From DATCMH01 sp036563505 (GTDB lineage: Bacteria > Pseudomonadota > Alphaproteobacteria > Rhizobiales > Beijerinckiaceae): DNA of 64,000 bases. Below, piece after piece: positions 43,115 through 51,327 of the stretch. Numbering within the stretch: the first letter of the stretch is position 1; every line of letters begins with the position of its first letter. Location: the NCBI GenBank assembly GCA_036563505.1, contig DATCMH010000009.1, forward strand, positions 1-64,000, written 5' to 3'. The notes under the pieces are model-generated. The model was not told where the DNA came from. It did no database searches and saw only the letters and a list, made by a program, of their open reading frames with translations. The position numbers and the translations under genes were made by a program.

Positions 43115-43707
43115 TCGCCGAACGCGGATCGGTTTCCGATCCCCTCCAGACCCTGGTCGCCCCGCAGCCGAAGGGCATCATCGACCCGAACACGGGCAAG
43201 CCCGTCGGCTCCGATGACCCGTTCTTCCTCGGGTTGAACGACGAGCTCGCCGACAAGGGCTTCCTCGTCACCGCGACCGATGACCTCATCAACTGGGCGC
43301 GCACCGGCTCGCTCATGTGGATGACCTTCGGCCTCGCCTGCTGCGCGGTCGAGATGATGCAGATGTCGATGCCGCGCTACGACGCCGAGCGCTTCGGCTT
43401 CGCCCCGCGCGCGTCCCCGCGCCAGTCGGATGTCATCATCGTCGCGGGCACGCTCACCAACAAGATGGCGCCGGCTTTCCGCAAGGTCTACGACCAGATG
43501 CCGGAGCCGCGCTACGTCATCTCGATGGGCTCCTGCGCCAATGGCGGCGGTTACTACCACTTCGTCTATTCGGTGGTGCGCGGCTGCGACCGCATCGTTC
43601 CGGTGGACATCTACGTGCCGGGGTGCCCGCCGACTGCGGAAGCGCTGCTCTACGGTGTTCTCCTTCTTCAGAAGAAGATCCGCCGCACCGGCACGATCGA
43701 GCGCTGA
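43105..43707 (+). CDS. nuoB: NADH-quinone oxidoreductase subunit B
   Basis: A 200-residue peripheral subunit carrying the terminal iron-sulfur cluster N2 next to the quinone site. Cluster cysteines are seen in FGLACCAVEMMQ, SMGSCANGGGYY and YVPGCPPTAEAL. The N-terminal extension of about 45 residues is typical of alphaproteobacteria. The ATG at 43105 (MGLIAERG) is preferred over one at 43084 inside nuoA. Confidence 0.97.
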   Translation: MGLIAERGSVSDPLQTLVAPQPKGIIDPNTGKPVGSDDPFFLGLNDELADKGFLVTATDDLINWARTGSLMWMTFGLACCAVEMMQMSMPRYDAERFGFAPRASPRQSDVIIVAGTLTNKMAPAFRKVYDQMPEPRYVISMGSCANGGGYYHFVYSVVRGCDRIVPVDIYVPGCPPTAEALLYGVLLLQKKIRRTGTIER

Positions 43708-43713
43708 GGGCTC

Positions 43714-44313
43714 ATGAGCGTTGAACTCGAGAAACTCGGTGAGGAGATCACCGGCGCCTTAGGTCCCGCGATCGTCGATCGCACGATCGCCTACGGCGAG
43801 CTGACCCTGACTGCGCAGGCGAGCGACATCGTCTACGTGCTGACCTACCTGCGCGACGACCCGCGCTGCCGTTTCGTGTGGTTCATCGACATCTGCGGCG
43901 CGGATTACCCCGGCCGCGAGAAGCGGTTCGACGTCGTCTATCACCTGCAGTCGCCCTACCTGAACCACCGCATCCGGGTGAAGGTGCAGGCGGACGAGAC
44001 CACGCCGGTGCCCTCCGTCGTCTCCGTCTTCCCGGCGGCGAACTGGTACGAGCGCGAGACCTACGACCTCTACGGCGTGCTCTTCACCGGGCACCCGGAC
44101 CTGCGCCGGATCCTCACGGATTATGGCTTCGAGGGGCATCCGCTCCGCAAGGACTTCCCCCTCTCGGGCTTCGTCGAGGTTCGCTACGACGATGAGCAGA
44201 AGCGGGTCGTCTACGAGCCCGTGAGACTCACGCAGGAATTCCGCAACTTCGACTTCCTCTCCCAGTGGGAGGGGACGGATTACATCCTCCCAGGTGACGA
44301 GAAGGGCCGTTGA
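43714..44313 (+). CDS. nuoC: NADH-quinone oxidoreductase subunit C
   Basis: A 199-residue soluble subunit, separate from NuoD as usual in alphaproteobacteria. The 30-kDa signature ERETYDLYGVLFTGHPDLRR is present, as is GHPLRKDFPLSGFVEVRYDD. Its TGA at 44311-44313 is followed immediately by the left repeat of the intervening-sequence-like element. Confidence 0.97.
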   Translation: MSVELEKLGEEITGALGPAIVDRTIAYGELTLTAQASDIVYVLTYLRDDPRCRFVWFIDICGADYPGREKRFDVVYHLQSPYLNHRIRVKVQADETTPVPSVVSVFPAANWYERETYDLYGVLFTGHPDLRRILTDYGFEGHPLRKDFPLSGFVEVRYDDEQKRVVYEPVRLTQEFRNFDFLSQWEGTDYILPGDEKGR

Positions 44314-44343
44314 GGCGAGTGGCAAATGGCGAGTAGCGAATGG
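44314..44343 (+). repeat. Left arm, tandem heptads GGCGAGT-type
   Basis: Four consecutive 7-mers (GGCGAGT, GGCAAAT, GGCGAGT, AGCGAAT) plus GG, starting right after the nuoC stop. They match the reverse complement of the right arm at 23 of 30 positions, with one more G-U pair possible. Confidence 0.8.
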
Positions 44344-44747
44344 AAGGCGAACGCTCGGAAGTTGGTGCGATCAACTCGTACCGAGACCTGCGCGTTTGGC
44401 AGGATGCCATGATCATCGCTCAGGACTGCTACACGCTGACCAGCGGTTTTCCGCGCGACGAGATGTTCGGCATGACGGCGCAGATACGCCGTTCGGCTTC
44501 GTCCATTGCCGCCAATATCGCCGAAGGTCATGGTCGGGAGAACACAGGCTCGTTCGTACAGTTTCTGCGCATCGCGCAGGGTTCGCTGAAGGAGCTTGAG
44601 ACACATCTAATCCTGGCCGAGCGCGTCGGCCTCGCTCGTGAAGGCAGCACGCCGCTCCTCACCCGCACAGAAGCGCTCGGGCGTGGATTGCGAGCCCTCA
44701 TTCGCTCGCTTCAGCGCCGCCAGTCAGGTGAACGGGACGAGCTATGA
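44340..44747 (+). CDS. Four-helix-bundle protein (23S rRNA intervening-sequence protein family)
   Basis: A 135-residue protein with the family consensus almost intact: SYRDLRVWQDAMIIAQDCY, FPRDEMFGMTAQIRRSASS, IAANIAEGHGREN, and FLRIAQGSLKELETHLILAE. Relatives are encoded in intervening sequences of 23S rRNA genes and as free-standing genes; structures form pentameric four-helix bundles resembling the Avd protein of diversity-generating retroelements. The biochemical role is unknown. The ATG at 44340 lies inside the left repeat. No reverse transcriptase or variable repeat is nearby. It is a passenger in the nuo operon and not a complex I subunit. Confidence 0.92.
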   Translation: MEGERSEVGAINSYRDLRVWQDAMIIAQDCYTLTSGFPRDEMFGMTAQIRRSASSIAANIAEGHGRENTGSFVQFLRIAQGSLKELETHLILAERVGLAREGSTPLLTRTEALGRGLRALIRSLQRRQSGERDEL

Positions 44748-44748
44748 G

Positions 44749-44778
44749 CCATTCGCCACTCACCACTCACCATTCGCG
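44749..44778 (+). repeat. Right arm, inverted tandem heptads
   Basis: CC followed by ATTCGCC, ACTCACC, ACTCACC and ATTCGCG, the inverted counterpart of the left arm. It begins 2 bp after the four-helix gene's stop and ends just 4 bp before the nuoD Shine-Dalgarno (GGAGG at 44783-44787). Confidence 0.8.
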
Positions 44779-44793
44779 GGCCGGAGGCCTCTG

Positions 44794-45984
44794 ATGGGCG
44801 AGCACCAGATCCGCAATTTCACGATCAACTTCGGCCCGCAGCATCCGGCGGCGCACGGGGTGCTGCGCCTCGTGCTCGAGCTCGATGGCGAGGTGGTCGA
44901 GCGCGTCGACCCGCATATCGGGCTGCTTCATCGCGGCACCGAGAAGCTGTGCGAGTACAAGAGCTACCTCCAGATCAACCCGTATTTCGACCGGCTCGAT
45001 TACGTGGCTCCGATGTGCCAGGAGCACGGCTATTGCCGCGCCGTGGAGAAGCTCCTCAACATCGAGGTGCCCCGGCGCGCCCAGCTCATTCGGGTGCTGT
45101 TCTCCGAGATCAGCCGCATTCTTTCGCACCTCCTCAACATCACGACGCAGGCCATGGATGTCGGCGCCCTCACGCCCCCGCTCTGGGGCTTCGAGGAGCG
45201 CGAGAAGCTGATGGTGTTCTACGAGCGCGCTTCCGGCTCGCGGCTGCACGCCAACTACTTCCGTCCCGGCGGCGTGAACCAGGATCTTCCGCCCGCCCTG
45301 ATCGACGACATCGAGGCCTGGTGCGACCCGTTCCTGAAGGTCTGCGACGACCTCGACGCACTCGTCATCGGCAACCGCATCTTCAAGCAGCGCAACGTCG
45401 ACATCGGCGTGGTGACGCTCGATGAAGCCTTCGCCTGGGGCTTCTCGGGCGTGATGGTGCGCGGCTCGGGCGCTCCTTGGGACCTGCGCAAGCAGCAGCC
45501 CTACGAGTGCTACGCCGAGCTCGACTTCGACATTCCCGTCGGCCGGAACGGCGACAACTACGATCGTCAGGTCATCCGCATGGAAGAGATGCGCCAATCC
45601 GTGCGCATCATGAAGCAATGCATCGAGCGGCTGCGGGCTCCGGAAGGACAGGGACCGGTGACGACCCTCGACGGCAAGATCGCGCCGCCGAACCGCAAGG
45701 ACATGAAGCGCTCGATGGAAGCGCTCATCCACCACTTCAAGCTCTACACGGAAGGCTTCCACGTGCCGGCGGGCGAGGTCTACGCCGCAGTGGAGGCGCC
45801 CAAGGGCGAGTTCGGCGTGTACCTTGTGTCGGACGGGACGAACAAGCCTTACCGCGTCCACGTCCGCGCGCCGGGCTTCGCCCATCTCCAGGCCATGGAC
45901 TTCATGTGCCGAGGCCACATGCTCGCCGACGTATCGGCGGTGCTGGGGTCCCTCGATATCGTGTTCGGTGAGGTGGATCGGTGA
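44794..45984 (+). CDS. nuoD: NADH-quinone oxidoreductase subunit D
   Basis: A 396-residue subunit lining the quinone cavity with NuoB. The N-terminus carries FTINFGPQHPAAHGVLRLVL, and later segments include HIGLLHRGTEKLCEYKSY, SHLLNITTQAMDVGALTP, and the C-terminal DIVFGEVDR. This is the protein methylated by NDUFAF7-type enzymes in mitochondria. The ATG follows GGAGG by 6 bp, downstream of the right repeat arm. A longer in-frame reading starting at 44638 runs through the element and is rejected. Confidence 0.97.
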   Translation: MGEHQIRNFTINFGPQHPAAHGVLRLVLELDGEVVERVDPHIGLLHRGTEKLCEYKSYLQINPYFDRLDYVAPMCQEHGYCRAVEKLLNIEVPRRAQLIRVLFSEISRILSHLLNITTQAMDVGALTPPLWGFEEREKLMVFYERASGSRLHANYFRPGGVNQDLPPALIDDIEAWCDPFLKVCDDLDALVIGNRIFKQRNVDIGVVTLDEAFAWGFSGVMVRGSGAPWDLRKQQPYECYAELDFDIPVGRNGDNYDRQVIRMEEMRQSVRIMKQCIERLRAPEGQGPVTTLDGKIAPPNRKDMKRSMEALIHHFKLYTEGFHVPAGEVYAAVEAPKGEFGVYLVSDGTNKPYRVHVRAPGFAHLQAMDFMCRGHMLADVSAVLGSLDIVFGEVDR

Positions 45985-46571
45985 CAGCGACCGCCGCCGT
46001 CCAGGCGCCGCGGATGGCCGCGGCCGACTTCCTGACCTGGGCCGCCAAGCGGGCCGACCGGCGCTACGAGCTCGTGCGCGGCCAACCCGTCGCGATGTCG
46101 CCGGAAACGAACCTGCACCTGATGGTGAAGGGGGCGGCGTTCCGGGCGCTCGGCGACGCGGTTGCCTCGGCCGGCCTCGACTGCGTTGTCCTGCCGGACG
46201 GCGCGACGGTCGTCATCGACGCGGATACGGCCCGCGAGCCCGACGCCGCGATTCAATGCGGACGAGAACTCGATCCCGACGCATTGACGCTCGACGCGCC
46301 GATCGTCGTCGTGGAGGTGACTTCGCCCAGCACCGTCTCGGTCGACGAGAACGACAAGCTGATCGAGTACTTCTCCGTGCCGAGCATCGCTCACTACCTC
46401 GTCATCCACCCGCGGCAGGCGGTCGTGGTGCACCACAGCCGCGCGGGAGCCGGCGAGATCCGCACGCGCATCCTGCGGCAGGGTGAGATCGACCTGTCGC
46501 CCCCAGGTTTCACCGTGTCCGTCGCCGCCCTGCTCGGGCCGGCCGGCGCGACGCGTTCCGAACAGGAGTAG
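45981..46571 (+). CDS. Uma2-family (DUF820) putative endonuclease
   Basis: A 196-residue protein with the PD-(D/E)XK nuclease fold of the Uma2/DUF820 family. Visible elements are FLTWAAKRADRRYELVRGQP at the N-terminus, the REPDAAI stretch, VVEVTSPSTVSVDENDKLIE with the Glu and Lys of the active site, and IAHYLVIHP. Family members spread widely and have no settled function. GTG start, overlapping the nuoD stop (GTGA), so it is translated with nuoD. An accessory insertion in the operon, not part of complex I. Confidence 0.88.
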   Translation: MTATAAVQAPRMAAADFLTWAAKRADRRYELVRGQPVAMSPETNLHLMVKGAAFRALGDAVASAGLDCVVLPDGATVVIDADTAREPDAAIQCGRELDPDALTLDAPIVVVEVTSPSTVSVDENDKLIEYFSVPSIAHYLVIHPRQAVVVHHSRAGAGEIRTRILRQGEIDLSPPGFTVSVAALLGPAGATRSEQE

Positions 46572-46574
46572 TCC

Positions 46575-47684
46575 GTGGCCGTTCGCAGGCTCGCGCCCGA
46601 GGCAGTCCAGCCCAAGGACTTCGTGTTCACGCAGAGCATGGAGGACTGGGCGAAGGCGCAGATCGCCAAGTATCCGGAGGGCCGGCAGATGTCGGCCGTC
46701 GTTCCGCTCCTCTGGCACGTCCAGGGCGAGTGCGGCGGATGGCTGCCGAAGGCTGCGATCGAGGCCGTCGCGGAGCGGCTCGCCATGCCCTACATGCGCG
46801 TGCTGGAGGTCGCGACCTTCTACACGATGTTCAACCTCGAACCGGTCGGGCGCTACTTCATCCAGTGCTGCGGCACGACGCCCTGCGCGCTTCGCGGCGC
46901 CAATGATCTCATGGCCTTCCTCGGCGAGCGCGTCGGGCCGCAAAAGACGGTCTCGGCCGACGGCAATTTCAGCTGGCTCGAGGTCGAGTGCATGGGGGCC
47001 TGCTGCAACGCGCCCATGGTGCAGATCAACAACGACTATTACGAGGACCTGACGCCGGAGACGCTCGGCAAGGTCATGGACGATCTCGCCGCCACCAACG
47101 AGGCGAAGGCCGGCTCGCAGATCGGCCGCAGCGGCTCCGAGCCCTTCGAGGCGGTCACGACGCTTCAGGACGCGACCCTCTTTGACGGCTCGCGGATCGG
47201 CGCCTGGCGCCAGCGCTTCGAGGAGGAGGCCAAGGCCGCGGAGGCGAAGGCCGCCGAGGCCAAGGCGCAGGCCGAGAAGACGTCGACCGACGCGCGCGTC
47301 GCCGAGGGCGATACCCGCCCGGCGAAGCCCGACGCTGGCCGCCCGATCGAGCGCCCGGTCACCAACGCCGAGGGCCAGCGCGCCGCCTCCGGGCAGGAGC
47401 CGACCCGGCCGGACGCTCGGGCCGGCGCCTCCTCCACGGACAAGGCGACGGTCGCGAAGAACGACACGCGCGAGGAGAGCCGTCCTTCACCGCAGAGCGA
47501 CAAGTCCTTCGTCGGCACGCCCGTGAAGCCGGAGGACGACCGCCCGGTGGCCGAGGCGAAAGGCGACACCACGAAGGAGGCAGGCACGCCTCCAAGTGCC
47601 GAGCCGCCCCGCCGAGACGGGTCTGAGAGCAAGCCGTCGACCGGCGGCACCTACGAGAAGCCGTCCGAAACGGGCGAGAAGTAA
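46575..47684 (+). CDS. nuoE: NADH-quinone oxidoreductase subunit E, extended
   Basis: A 369-residue protein whose first 170 residues are a normal NuoE: the [2Fe-2S] N1a cysteines fall at about 99, 104, 139 and 143 (CGTTPCALRG and CMGACCNAP). Residues about 175-369 form an extra Ala, Lys, Glu, Thr and Pro-rich tail, probably disordered, including EEEAKAAEAKAAEAKAQAEK. The usual length is about 160-240. GTG start three bases after the Uma2 gene. Longer tails occur in some alphaproteobacteria; function unknown. Confidence 0.95.
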   Translation: MAVRRLAPEAVQPKDFVFTQSMEDWAKAQIAKYPEGRQMSAVVPLLWHVQGECGGWLPKAAIEAVAERLAMPYMRVLEVATFYTMFNLEPVGRYFIQCCGTTPCALRGANDLMAFLGERVGPQKTVSADGNFSWLEVECMGACCNAPMVQINNDYYEDLTPETLGKVMDDLAATNEAKAGSQIGRSGSEPFEAVTTLQDATLFDGSRIGAWRQRFEEEAKAAEAKAAEAKAQAEKTSTDARVAEGDTRPAKPDAGRPIERPVTNAEGQRAASGQEPTRPDARAGASSTDKATVAKNDTREESRPSPQSDKSFVGTPVKPEDDRPVAEAKGDTTKEAGTPPSAEPPRRDGSESKPSTGGTYEKPSETGEK

Positions 47685-47708
47685 GAACAGGCCTGGGACC
47701 TTAAAACC

Positions 47709-49010
47709 ATGCTGAACGACCAGGACCGCATCTTCACCAACCTCTACGGCCTCCATTCGCCGGGGCTCGAGGCCGCGCGCCGGCGCGGCGCTTGGGACGG
47801 AACCAAGTTCCTCCTCGAGAAAGGCCGCGACTGGATCATCGACGAGATGAAGAAGTCCGGCCTGCGCGGCCGGGGCGGCGCCGGCTTCCCGACGGGGCTG
47901 AAGTGGTCGTTCATGCCGAAGACCTCGGATGGGCGGCCGCACTACCTCGTCGTGAATGCCGACGAGTCGGAGCCCGGCACCGCCAAGGACCGGGAGATCA
48001 TGCGGCACGACCCGCATCTCCTCGTCGAGGGCTGCCTGCTTGCCTCCTTCGCCATGGGCGCCCATGCGGCCTACGTCTATGTGCGCGGCGAGTACGTGCG
48101 CGAGCGGGAGGCGCTCGAGCGCGCCGTGCAGGAGGCCTACGACGCCGGTCTCATCGGCAAGAACAACGTCCACGGCTACGAGTTCGATCTCTACGTCCAC
48201 CACGGCGCGGGTGCTTACATCTGCGGCGAGGAGACGGCCCTCATCGAGAGCCTCGAGGGCAAGAAGGGCATGCCGCGGCTTAAGCCGCCGTTCCCGGCCA
48301 ATATGGGCCTCTACGGCTGCCCGACGACGGTTAACAACGTCGAGTCGATCGCGGTCGCGGGGACGATCCTACGCCGCGGCGGGGCATGGTTCGCCGGCAT
48401 CGGCAAGCCGAACAACACGGGCACGAAGCTGTTCTCGATCTCCGGCCACGTGAACCGGCCGTGCAACGTCGAGGAGGCGATGGGCCTCACCTTTCGCGAG
48501 CTGATCGACCGCCATTGCGGTGGCATCCGTGGCGGCTGGGACAACCTCTTGGCCGTCATCCCCGGCGGTTCGTCGGTGCCGATGGTGCCCGCGCACGAGA
48601 TCGCCGACGCGTCGATGGACTTCGACACGCTGCGCAACCTGAAGTCCGGTCTCGGCACCGCGGCCGTCATCGTGATGGACAAGTCGACCGACGTGGTGCG
48701 CGCCATCACGCGGCTCGCCTATTTCTACAAGCATGAGTCCTGCGGCCAGTGCACGCCCTGCCGCGAGGGCACGGGCTGGATGTGGCGGGTCATGACCCGC
48801 ATGTCGGAAGGCCGCGCGCAGAAGCGCGAGATCGACATGCTCCTCGATGTTTCGCAACAGATCGAGGGGCACACGATCTGCGCGCTGGGCGACGCGGCGG
48901 CTTGGCCGATTCAGGGCCTCATCCGCCACTTTCGCCACGAGATCGAGAAGCGCATCGACGACTACGCCGCCAACCCGCATTCCGAGCCGGTTCTCGCGGC
49001 GGCGGAGTGA
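47709..49010 (+). CDS. nuoF: NADH-quinone oxidoreductase subunit F
   Basis: A 433-residue subunit that binds NADH and FMN and carries cluster N3. The NADH/FMN region GLRGRGGAGFPTGLKW, the FMN segment GAYICGEETALIESLEG, and the [4Fe-4S] cluster ESCGQCTPCREGTGWM with a later Cys (HTICALGD) are intact. Confidence 0.98.
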   Translation: MLNDQDRIFTNLYGLHSPGLEAARRRGAWDGTKFLLEKGRDWIIDEMKKSGLRGRGGAGFPTGLKWSFMPKTSDGRPHYLVVNADESEPGTAKDREIMRHDPHLLVEGCLLASFAMGAHAAYVYVRGEYVREREALERAVQEAYDAGLIGKNNVHGYEFDLYVHHGAGAYICGEETALIESLEGKKGMPRLKPPFPANMGLYGCPTTVNNVESIAVAGTILRRGGAWFAGIGKPNNTGTKLFSISGHVNRPCNVEEAMGLTFRELIDRHCGGIRGGWDNLLAVIPGGSSVPMVPAHEIADASMDFDTLRNLKSGLGTAAVIVMDKSTDVVRAITRLAYFYKHESCGQCTPCREGTGWMWRVMTRMSEGRAQKREIDMLLDVSQQIEGHTICALGDAAAWPIQGLIRHFRHEIEKRIDDYAANPHSEPVLAAAE

Positions 49011-49015
49011 GCGGG

Positions 49016-49222
49016 ATGACCGAGCAGCCTGACAATCTCGTTCTGGTCTACCTCAGGCGACTCGATGAGAAGGTCGACCGGCTGATCGACGACATGCACG
49101 ACCTGAAAGCGCGGGTGACCGGCGTCGAGGAGAACCTCGCCGGCGTTCATCGGCGCCTCGACCGACTTGAATTGCGGATCGAACGCATCGAGAAGCGGCT
49201 CGACCTCGCGGACGCCCATTAG
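49016..49222 (+). CDS. Small coiled-coil protein within the nuo operon
   Basis: A 68-residue protein that is almost entirely a predicted coiled coil, with heptads such as LRRLDEKVDRLIDDMHDLKA and HRRLDRLELRIERIEKRLDL. Similar short proteins occur widely in alphaproteobacteria with no known function. The ATG at 49016 lies five bases after the nuoF stop and the gene ends 11 bp before nuoG, so it is cotranscribed. It is not a known complex I subunit. Confidence 0.75.
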   Translation: MTEQPDNLVLVYLRRLDEKVDRLIDDMHDLKARVTGVEENLAGVHRRLDRLELRIERIEKRLDLADAH

Positions 49223-49233
49223 GCAAGAGCAAG

Positions 49234-51321
49234 ATGACCAAGATCCTCGTCGACGGCACCGAGGTTGACGTTCCGCCGGAGTACACGCTGCTCCAGGCCT
49301 GCGAGGCCGCGGGCGCCGAGATCCCGCGCTTCTGCTACCACGAGCGGCTCTCGATCGCCGGCAACTGCCGCATGTGCCTGGTCGAGATCAAGGGCGCCCC
49401 GAAGCCTGTGGCGTCCTGCGCCTGGGCCGTGCGCGATTGCCGCCCCGGCCCCAACGGCGAGCCGCCGGCCGTCTCGACGAAGTCGGCGACGGTGAAGAAG
49501 GCGCGCGAGGGCGTGCTCGAGTTCCTGCTGATCAACCATCCGCTCGACTGTCCGATCTGCGATCAGGGCGGCCAGTGCGACCTGCAGGACATCACGATGG
49601 CCTATGCCGTCGACACCACGCGCTTTGCCGAGAACAAGCGCGCGGTGGCCGACAAGTATATCGGTCCTCTGGTCGCGACCAAGATGAACCGCTGTATTCA
49701 CTGCACGCGGTGCGTTCGCTTCACGACGGAGGTGGCCGGCGTCAACGATCTCGGCGCCATCGGTCGCGGCGAGGACATGGAGATCACGACCTACCTCGAG
49801 GAGGCGATGCACTCCGAGTTGCAGGGCAACGTCGCCGACCTCTGCCCGGTGGGCGCCCTCGTCCATAAGCCCTGGAACTATAATTTCCGCCCCTGGGAGC
49901 TGACCAAGACCAACACCGTCGACGTGATGGACGCGGTGGGCTCCAACATCTCGGCCGATGCCCGCGGCCGCGAGGTGATGCGGATCGAGCCCTACATCAA
50001 CGAGGCCATCAACGAGGAGTGGCTCGCCGATAAGTCGCGCTACGTCGTGGACGGACTGCGCCTGCAGCGCCTCGACCGACCCTTCATCCGTGAGGACGGC
50101 CGCTTGCGGCCGGCGAGCTGGCCGGAGGCGTTCTCGGCCATCGCCGCCAAGGTGAAGGGCGCCGACCCGAAGCGCATCGGCGCCATCGTGGGCGACTTGA
50201 ACTCGGTCGAGGAGATCTTCGCGCTGAAGGCCCTGATGCAGAGCCTCGGGGTGACGAACCTCGACTCTCGCCAGGACGGTGCCGCGCTCGACCCGTCGCT
50301 CGGCCGCGGTTCCTACCTCCTCAACACCACGATCTCCGGCATCGAAGCCGCTGACGCCGTTCTCCTCATCGGCACGAACCCGCGGATCGAGGCGTCCCTC
50401 GTCAATGCGCGCATCCGCAAGCGCTGGCGCCTGGCGCCGATGCCGATCGGCCTCATCGGCGAGCAGGCGGACCTCGCCTATGCTTACGAGTATCTCGGGG
50501 CTGGACCGGATTCTCTGTCGGACCTCGTCGGCGGACGCCATAGCTTCATGGAGAAGCTGCGGGCGGCCAAGAACCCGATGATCGTGGTGGGGCAGGGGGC
50601 TCTGATGCGCCCCGACGGTTTCGCCGTGCTGGCGCTTGCCGGCCAACTCGCCCGCGACCTCAACGCGGTGCGCGAGGACTGGAACGGCTTCAACGTCCTT
50701 CACACGGCCGCCGCCCGGGTCGGCGCCCTCGACCTCGGCTTCGTGCCGGGGGAGGGCGGTCTCGACGCCCAAGCGATGGCTCAGGCCGGCGCGCTCGACG
50801 TGCTCTACAATCTCGGCGCCGACGAGATCGCGATCGCGCCCGGCGCCTTCGTCATCTACCAAGGCACCCACGGCGACCGCGGCGCGCACCGTGCCGACGT
50901 GATCCTGCCCGGAGCGGCTTACACGGAAAAGTCAGGCCTCTACGCCAACACCGAAGGGCGGGTACAGCTCGCCAACCGCGCCTCCTTCGCGCCGGGCGAC
51001 GCCCGCGAGGACTGGGCGATCCTGCGGGCGCTCTCCGACGTGCTCGGCAAGCGCCTGCCTTTCGATTCGCAGAACGCTTTGCGTCAGCAGCTCTTCAAGG
51101 CTCACCCGCATTTCGCGGCCATGGATCAAGTGAAGCCGTCGGATGCCGGATTCCTCGACGCCCTGGTGGTGCGCGGCGGCGAGCTCGGGCGCGAGCCGTT
51201 CAAGAGCCCGATCCTCGACCATTACCTCACGAACCCGATCGCCCGAGCATCGGGCATCCTGGCCGAGTGCTCGAAGATCGCGCGCGGCCGCGCCGGCGCG
51301 GCCCTCGAAGCGGCGGAGTAA
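49234..51321 (+). CDS. nuoG: NADH-quinone oxidoreductase subunit G
   Basis: A 695-residue iron-sulfur subunit. N-terminal clusters are seen in CYHERLSIAGNCRMCLVE with a later Cys (N1b), CPICDQGGQCDLQD, RCIHCTRCVRF and LCPVGALVHKP. The remainder is the molybdopterin-oxidoreductase-like domain, without a working cofactor site in this subunit. Length is typical for alphaproteobacteria and mitochondria. Confidence 0.98.
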   Translation: MTKILVDGTEVDVPPEYTLLQACEAAGAEIPRFCYHERLSIAGNCRMCLVEIKGAPKPVASCAWAVRDCRPGPNGEPPAVSTKSATVKKAREGVLEFLLINHPLDCPICDQGGQCDLQDITMAYAVDTTRFAENKRAVADKYIGPLVATKMNRCIHCTRCVRFTTEVAGVNDLGAIGRGEDMEITTYLEEAMHSELQGNVADLCPVGALVHKPWNYNFRPWELTKTNTVDVMDAVGSNISADARGREVMRIEPYINEAINEEWLADKSRYVVDGLRLQRLDRPFIREDGRLRPASWPEAFSAIAAKVKGADPKRIGAIVGDLNSVEEIFALKALMQSLGVTNLDSRQDGAALDPSLGRGSYLLNTTISGIEAADAVLLIGTNPRIEASLVNARIRKRWRLAPMPIGLIGEQADLAYAYEYLGAGPDSLSDLVGGRHSFMEKLRAAKNPMIVVGQGALMRPDGFAVLALAGQLARDLNAVREDWNGFNVLHTAAARVGALDLGFVPGEGGLDAQAMAQAGALDVLYNLGADEIAIAPGAFVIYQGTHGDRGAHRADVILPGAAYTEKSGLYANTEGRVQLANRASFAPGDAREDWAILRALSDVLGKRLPFDSQNALRQQLFKAHPHFAAMDQVKPSDAGFLDALVVRGGELGREPFKSPILDHYLTNPIARASGILAECSKIARGRAGAALEAAE

Positions 51322-51327
51322 GAGACT

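Larger units (their letters stand above)
44314..44778 (+). mobile_element. Intervening-sequence-like element between nuoC and nuoD
   Basis: A 465-bp insertion consisting of a left heptad repeat, a four-helix-bundle gene and a right inverted heptad repeat, placed between two genes that normally adjoin. The arms can pair into a stem of about 30 bp in the nuo transcript, as in 23S rRNA intervening sequences that RNase III cuts out. GGGCCG occurs at both borders (44304-44309 and 44778-44783), too short to prove a target duplication. Mobility is inferred from the family and layout, not shown. Confidence 0.55.

Noticed and set aside
44340..44747. Part of a diversity-generating retroelement
   Set aside because: The four-helix protein resembles Avd in fold family, but there is no reverse transcriptase, template repeat or variable repeat in the window.
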